Part shown: positions 16,535 to 20,243 of the stretch, in pieces | How the letters are laid out: every line of letters begins with the position of its first letter | Position numbering within the stretch: the stretch's first letter is position 1 | NCBI GenBank assembly: GCA_024279045.1 | Contig: JAJRRZ010000139.1 | Location: 1-20,243 of the forward strand | Reading direction: 5' to 3' | Source: Alphaproteobacteria bacterium | GTDB taxonomy: Bacteria > Pseudomonadota > Alphaproteobacteria > Rhizobiales > Aestuariivirgaceae | Length of the DNA: 20,243 nt | The notes under the pieces: generated by a model | What the model saw: only the letters and a program-made list of their open reading frames with translations | The model's database searches: none | What the model was told of the DNA's origin: nothing | Made by a program: the position numbers and the translations under genes

Positions 16535-16643
16535 TACAGAAATTTTCAAAAATAACTTTATGCTTTGTCGAATAATAAAGTAAATCTGCATTTGTAATAT
16601 ATTTTAAATGATAATTTCGGGGCAGTGAAGGGGATACAAGGCC
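16535..16643. other. AT-rich spacer before the large glycosyltransferase gene
   Basis: This short spacer is very AT-rich. It contains a 7-bp inverted repeat ACTTTAT (16555-16561) / ATAAAGT (16575-16581), which could be chance given the composition. The region could supply a separate promoter for the 16644-19699 gene pair, but no hexamer pair with good spacing stands out. The ribosome-binding site GAAGGGG for the next gene is at 16627-16633. Confidence 0.35.
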
Positions 16644-18530
16644 ATGAAAATTGCAATGGTTGTGCCAAATTCAGCGGCGCGGGACGCGCGGGTCATGAAG
16701 GAGGCGCTAACGCTAGCGCAGGCCGGGCATGAGATTCATGTTATCGGTACCCAGGAGCAGAATTTTCCATCCTACAGGTTCATTCATGATGAAAATATCG
16801 AGATTTACAGAGTCCCCTTCGTAAAGAGAGAGAATGCCAACAAGTCAGCCCTGTATTTGGTGGCGTATCTGATCATCATTGTCCTGCTGGCAGGTATTGG
16901 CAGTCTTTTGATATATATTATTACAAAATACCTCGACTTCAGTTTTTTCACTGCACTTTTTCAGCCGTCAGCACCTCCTGGAGCAGGGTTTGGCAATGAG
17001 GTATGGAGTTTAGTTAAGTTCTTGGCAGTTCTTGTTATATTGGCTTTTAGTCTATTTTTCGTTCGCAGGCCGTTGACACGCTGGCTGTTCAGGCACGTCT
17101 ATTTGCCGCTGCGGGTTACCAAGACCAATATGCATGGATATTTGAATGCTCTAGCCAGAAGAATGGCAATCACCAGAGGGTTATACGACAAGATAGTGGA
17201 GATCGAGCCGGATCTGATCTATTGCCATGAAGTCATGGCCTTGGCTGCCTGTGCCAAGGCAAGCCAGAGGCTGGGCGTGAAGCTCGTTTATGATGCACAC
17301 GAGTTTTATGACGACCTAACAGGCCATGCGGTGCACTTTGTCAACAGAATAAACAGATATTATCATAGGAAGTATCTGCGATACGTTGATCTCTTCGTTA
17401 CCGTTAGCGAAACTATTCTGAAGGCTTATCACCAAGCTTACAAACGATATCATCCACCCGCCATTGTTTTACCGAATTCTGTGATTCCTGAAAAACTCTC
17501 TACTTATGACGGGCGTCTGCACAAAGAGGCAAAATTGCCTGAAGAGCAGAAAATTGTGCTCTATCAGGGAGGTATCACCACTTCTAGAAATGTGCACAAG
17601 GTATTGTTGTCCGCCGAGCATCTACCCGAAGGCTGGTCGGTGGTTCTGATGGGTACTTCCAACGACATGGAAAAGTTCACCAGCATGGCTGCGAAAATCA
17701 ATGACAGTCAATTCAAAATTGCTTTCATCAACTCGTTATCCGCACAGGAAGAGGAATATCTCAAGGATAGAACGAAATATTACTTCGACCTGCTCTATAT
17801 CAAAAACAGGCAGACAGATCACATGATAAAATTATCCAGGGAGGAAGATGACAGCTTGAGAGATAGGGAGAATTTCGGATATCTGAATCTGACTGCCTAT
17901 GTGGAAACCAGTTTCCGGAGCTCTCTGAAAAACCTGCCGGTGCGCATCTTTAGGGCTAAAACGGCATCGGCATATAAGGCGCTACAGGAAGACATCAGCA
18001 AATGGAAACGTTCCATATTGGAAAGTACGGATCATATCATTGATCTCGAGAAAGAAGTGCATCACAAGGCTTGGATGCTTGCCCATGAGCTGGCTATTCA
18101 GGATTTGATCAGGGAATTCGGCAAGGAGGTCTCTTTCACGCCACGGGCCAGTATCATTCCCCAAGTGCCGCGAGAAGAGCTGTTCTTATGGTCGCAGGGA
18201 GCAACGCTTGGTGTTATTCCATATCCAATCACCAGCCTTAATCACTGGGGGTGTGCGCCCAATAAACTATGGGAATATCCGGCGGCCGGTGTGCCGATCC
18301 TTTCCACGCCATCGCGCGAAATTTATCAAATCATCAAGCAATACGGCATTGGCTGGGTGTTTGCTGCTGACATTAACGAAAAGAGTATTCCTCTGCTGCT
18401 CAAAAACCTCTCCGAGGAGGATATTCAAATGGCTAGGCGCAATTGCAAGGCTTTCATCAGCGAAAGTAACTGGCTTGTTCATCAGAAGCCTTGGAAAGGA
18501 AAAATCGAAGGATTAAGGGATAAGGCATGA
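16644..18530 (+). CDS. Large GT4-like glycosyltransferase with membrane and helical insertions
   Basis: This is a 628-residue protein with the two halves of a GT-B fold. MKIAMVVPNSAARDARVMKEAL (residues 1-22) is the usual GT4 N-terminus, LIYCHE and LVYDAHEFYDDL lie at 192-226, and LPNSV near 276. The donor-binding loop CAPNKLWEYPAAGVPILST (537-555) keeps the Glu544 normally found there. Two features are unusual. Two hydrophobic helices (about 69-94 and 122-141) are inserted after the first strands. A charged, mostly helical block of about 140 residues (about 355-497) is inserted inside the C-terminal domain before IIPQVPREEL. Ordinary GT4 enzymes have 350-420 residues. The ATG has GAAGGGG upstream. 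The stop overlaps the wbpI start (ATGA). Composition is lower in GC than wbpA-E. It probably transfers a capsule sugar at the membrane; donor unknown. Confidence 0.78.
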   Translation: MKIAMVVPNSAARDARVMKEALTLAQAGHEIHVIGTQEQNFPSYRFIHDENIEIYRVPFVKRENANKSALYLVAYLIIIVLLAGIGSLLIYIITKYLDFSFFTALFQPSAPPGAGFGNEVWSLVKFLAVLVILAFSLFFVRRPLTRWLFRHVYLPLRVTKTNMHGYLNALARRMAITRGLYDKIVEIEPDLIYCHEVMALAACAKASQRLGVKLVYDAHEFYDDLTGHAVHFVNRINRYYHRKYLRYVDLFVTVSETILKAYHQAYKRYHPPAIVLPNSVIPEKLSTYDGRLHKEAKLPEEQKIVLYQGGITTSRNVHKVLLSAEHLPEGWSVVLMGTSNDMEKFTSMAAKINDSQFKIAFINSLSAQEEEYLKDRTKYYFDLLYIKNRQTDHMIKLSREEDDSLRDRENFGYLNLTAYVETSFRSSLKNLPVRIFRAKTASAYKALQEDISKWKRSILESTDHIIDLEKEVHHKAWMLAHELAIQDLIREFGKEVSFTPRASIIPQVPREELFLWSQGATLGVIPYPITSLNHWGCAPNKLWEYPAAGVPILSTPSREIYQIIKQYGIGWVFAADINEKSIPLLLKNLSEEDIQMARRNCKAFISESNWLVHQKPWKGKIEGLRDKA

Positions 18531-19699
18531 AACGTGTTATGACCATTGTGGGCGCGCGGCCACAGTTCATCAAGGCGGCTGCATTATCGCGCGTGTTGCG
18601 TCATGATGATACCATCAAGGAAGTGTTGGTACACACTGGGCAGCACCATGACGTTAACATGTCCGCCACTTTTTTCGAGGAGCTGGACATACCTGAGCCT
18701 GCTTGGAACCTAGGTGTGCATGGTGGGCGGCATGGAGATATGACCGCGCGCATGATCTCAGCTCTTGAAGAGTTGATGTTAAATGACAAGCCAGATCTGG
18801 TATTAGTATATGGTGATACGAATTCAACCCTGGCAGGAGCGTTGAGTGCAGTTAAATTACATATTCCGGTCGCGCATGTGGAAGCAGGTCTGCGCTCCTT
18901 CAATCGACGCATGCCAGAGGAAATCAATCGTGTGCTGACAGACCACGCCTCGGACATTCTTTTTGCACCCACTGAAGCTGCCGTGAACAACTTGAAACGC
19001 GAAGGACTGCATGGGCGGCATCACGTATTGGTTGGTGATATCATGTTTGATGTAGCGCGCTACTATGCAAAACGTGCAGAATCCCACTTTGAACAATTGG
19101 CTAAGGAACTGGAACTACACCTAGGCAAATTCGCGCTGGTTACCATACACCGAGCAGAAAACACTGATGATGATACGCGCTTGCCTGCCATTGTTCGGCA
19201 GCTAATGGAGTTGTCCGGCTTCATGCCTGTGATCTGCCCTCTTCATCCGCGCACCCGCCATCGGATGCAATTGCTGGGCTTGCTTGAAATGGCCAAGCGC
19301 CATATCCAATTCTTGGAGCCTGTAAGTTATTTGCAGATGGTAGCTTTGGAGCGGCATGCCGCATTGATCATTACAGATTCCGGTGGTGTGCAAAAGGAAG
19401 CATATTTTCATCAAACACCATGTCTCACGTTGCGGGAAGAAACGGAATGGCTGGAACTTGTGGAACATGGCTTCAACCGCTTGGTGGATGTGCATGAGGA
19501 TTCTCTCCCTGAGCTGGCGCAGCAGATGCTGGGGCGGGAGTATGATTGGGATATTCCCCTATATGGCGATGGGCATACGGCGGAGCTCATTCGGGATGAG
19601 CTGGTTGCTTTTTTCGTGAGCGGGACAGGCACTGGGACCCCTCCGGAAACTGGGCATTTCAGTCGGAATATGATTCACTCTGGTGAGAAAGAAGCCTGA
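18527..19699 (+). CDS. wbpI: UDP-GlcNAc3NAcA 2-epimerase (WecB/WbpI family) with IS-derived tail
   Basis: This 390-residue non-hydrolysing UDP-sugar 2-epimerase would convert UDP-GlcNAc3NAcA to UDP-ManNAc3NAcA, the last step of the wbp pathway. Family motifs are clear: GARPQFIKAA (9-18), TGQHHD, YGDTNST, HVEAGLRS, HRAENTDD and ITDSGGVQKEA. The general family includes WecB (UDP-GlcNAc 2-epimerase); WbpI function is inferred from the complete wbpA/B/D/E set upstream. The start overlaps the preceding stop. The native reading frame is entered by the left end of an insertion sequence at base 19635, so residues from about 370 on (PPETGHFSRNMIHSGEKEA) are IS-encoded. All catalytic motifs lie before this point, so activity is probably kept. 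Confidence 0.88.
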   Translation: MKRVMTIVGARPQFIKAAALSRVLRHDDTIKEVLVHTGQHHDVNMSATFFEELDIPEPAWNLGVHGGRHGDMTARMISALEELMLNDKPDLVLVYGDTNSTLAGALSAVKLHIPVAHVEAGLRSFNRRMPEEINRVLTDHASDILFAPTEAAVNNLKREGLHGRHHVLVGDIMFDVARYYAKRAESHFEQLAKELELHLGKFALVTIHRAENTDDDTRLPAIVRQLMELSGFMPVICPLHPRTRHRMQLLGLLEMAKRHIQFLEPVSYLQMVALERHAALIITDSGGVQKEAYFHQTPCLTLREETEWLELVEHGFNRLVDVHEDSLPELAQQMLGREYDWDIPLYGDGHTAELIRDELVAFFVSGTGTGTPPETGHFSRNMIHSGEKEA

Positions 19700-20114
19700 A
19701 TCGCTGGAGGGGTGTCAGAATGAAGGGACAGAAGGGGTTCTGGGATTTTGAGCAGCGTCTGGAGGAGCTTTCGCGGGAAGGCGATCCGTTGGAAAAGCTG
19801 GCTGCGACGGTGGATTTCGAGATGTTTCGCCCAATTCTGCTGCGGGCCCTGCGGCGCGGTCGCAAACGGCGCGGGCCGGGGGGCGACCGCCTTACGATCC
19901 GGTGTTTAAGTTCAAGATGCTGGTATTGCAGGCCTTGCATGGGCTGTCCTTGGCACAGACGTCGTATCTGGTGCGCGACCGGCTGAGCTGGATGCGGTTT
20001 TGCGGGCTGGGGCCGGGCGATGCGGTTCCGGACGAGAACACGCTGTGGGATTTTCGCGAGACGCTGATCGCCGCAGGTGCGCTCGAGAAGCTGTTTGAGC
20101 GGCTGAATGCGGCT
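19635..20114 (+). mobile_element. IS5-family element, truncated copy 1
   Basis: The element starts at GGAC (19635), the point from which the sequence repeats at 20115. It carries the left end and the first ~130 codons of an IS5-type transposase, and stops where the second copy begins. The left end reads GGACCCCTCCGGAAACTGGG. The right end is absent, so terminal inverted repeats and the target duplication cannot be checked. Its insertion at the 3' end of wbpI changed that gene's stop. The exact left boundary is inferred from where the two copies begin to match. Confidence 0.75.
19720..20114 (+). pseudogene. IS5-family transposase, N-terminal fragment with frameshift
   Basis: The fragment begins MKGQKGFWDFEQRLEELSRE with GGAGGGG upstream of its ATG. 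The frame breaks at a run of six Gs (19878-19883). One more G would restore the typical IS5 sequence GGRPPYDPVFKFKMLVLQ, after which the second frame continues with LHGLSLAQTSYLVRDRLSWM and PDENTLWDFRETL. It is cut at ERLNAA by the left end of the second copy, so the DDE catalytic residues are missing. The G-run could be a real deletion, a programmed -1 slippage site, or a sequencing error. Either way this copy cannot make a full transposase. Confidence 0.82.
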
Positions 20115-20243
20115 GGACACCTCCGGAAACTGGGCATTTCAGTCGGAATATGATTCACTCCGGTGAGAAAGAAGCCTGAATCGCTGGAGGGATGTCAGAA
20201 TGAAGGGACAGAAGGGGTTCTGGGATTTTGAGCAGCGTCTGGA
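20115..20243 (+). mobile_element. IS5-family element, second copy (runs off the window)
   Basis: These 129 bases repeat 19635-19763 in the same orientation, exactly 480 bp downstream, with only three mismatches (at 20119, 20161 and 20192 against 19639, 19681 and 19712). They contain the same left end, leader and transposase start. The copy continues past the window edge, so I cannot tell whether it is complete. It abuts the cut transposase of copy 1. Confidence 0.8.
20200..20243 (+). CDS. IS5-family transposase, partial (5' end only)
   Basis: The ATG at 20200 with GGAGGGA upstream opens the same frame as the fragment at 19720 (MKGQKGFWDFEQRL) and is still open at the window edge. Only 14 codons are visible. 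The identification rests on identity with copy 1. Confidence 0.7.
   Translation, partial: MKGQKGFWDFEQRL

Noticed and set aside
16555..16581. 7-bp inverted repeat as a terminator or operator
   Set aside because: The arms are AT-only apart from one pair, with a 13-base spacer and no T-run; chance is likely in such AT-rich DNA.

Overview
The window looks like chromosomal DNA from an alphaproteobacterium. The evidence is the MetK sequence type, a palindrome upstream of metK that resembles sites of SAM/SAH-responsive ArsR-type regulators, the tRNA-Phe sequence, and the GC-rich codon use of most genes. I cannot place it at family or genus level. Nearly everything right of the tRNA belongs to one surface-polysaccharide (capsule) locus, which ends in insertion-sequence DNA at the right edge.

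Layout. (1) 1-1952: metK with a possible upstream operator, and a start-overlapping gene of unknown function. (2) 2062-2137: tRNA-Phe(GAA), followed by about 460 bp without a gene that ends in a promoter-like region with a perfect dyad. (3) 2603-10121: the conserved export and linker module of an ABC-transporter-dependent capsule: KpsS, a BexD/CtrA-type outer-membrane lipoprotein, KpsT (on the minus strand, divergent from the rest), KpsE, KpsM and KpsC. (4) about 9980-11480: a markedly AT-rich patch covering the tail of kpsC, a TPR-methyltransferase gene and the first fifth of a glycosyltransferase gene. (5) 11480-16448: a GC-rich sugar block with the glycosyltransferase body and wbpA, wbpB, wbpD and wbpE. 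(6) 16449-19699: an AT-rich spacer with an orphan 21-codon ORF behind a perfect Shine-Dalgarno, then a 628-residue glycosyltransferase with unusual insertions, and wbpI. (7) 19635-20243: an IS5-type transposon remnant whose left end supplies the last codons of wbpI, followed 480 bp later by the start of a second, near-identical copy.

How the genes work together. WbpA, WbpB, WbpE, WbpD and WbpI form the complete known route from UDP-GlcNAc to UDP-2,3-diacetamido-2,3-dideoxy-D-mannuronic acid (UDP-ManNAc3NAcA). KpsS and KpsC would build the poly-beta-Kdo linker on a lysophospholipid. The two glycosyltransferases would extend the chain. KpsM/KpsT would move it across the inner membrane, and KpsE with the BexD/CtrA-like lipoprotein would carry it through the periplasm and outer membrane. 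The inferred product is a Kdo-linked capsule containing an acidic diacetamido sugar. Nothing here proves that the sugar is in the capsule rather than in another glycan.

I do not see a wholly unknown system. The less ordinary points are the mosaic glycosyltransferase gene, the glycosyltransferase with membrane and helical insertions, the inverted kpsT, the orphan ribosome-binding site with mini-ORF, and the IS-derived C-terminus of WbpI.
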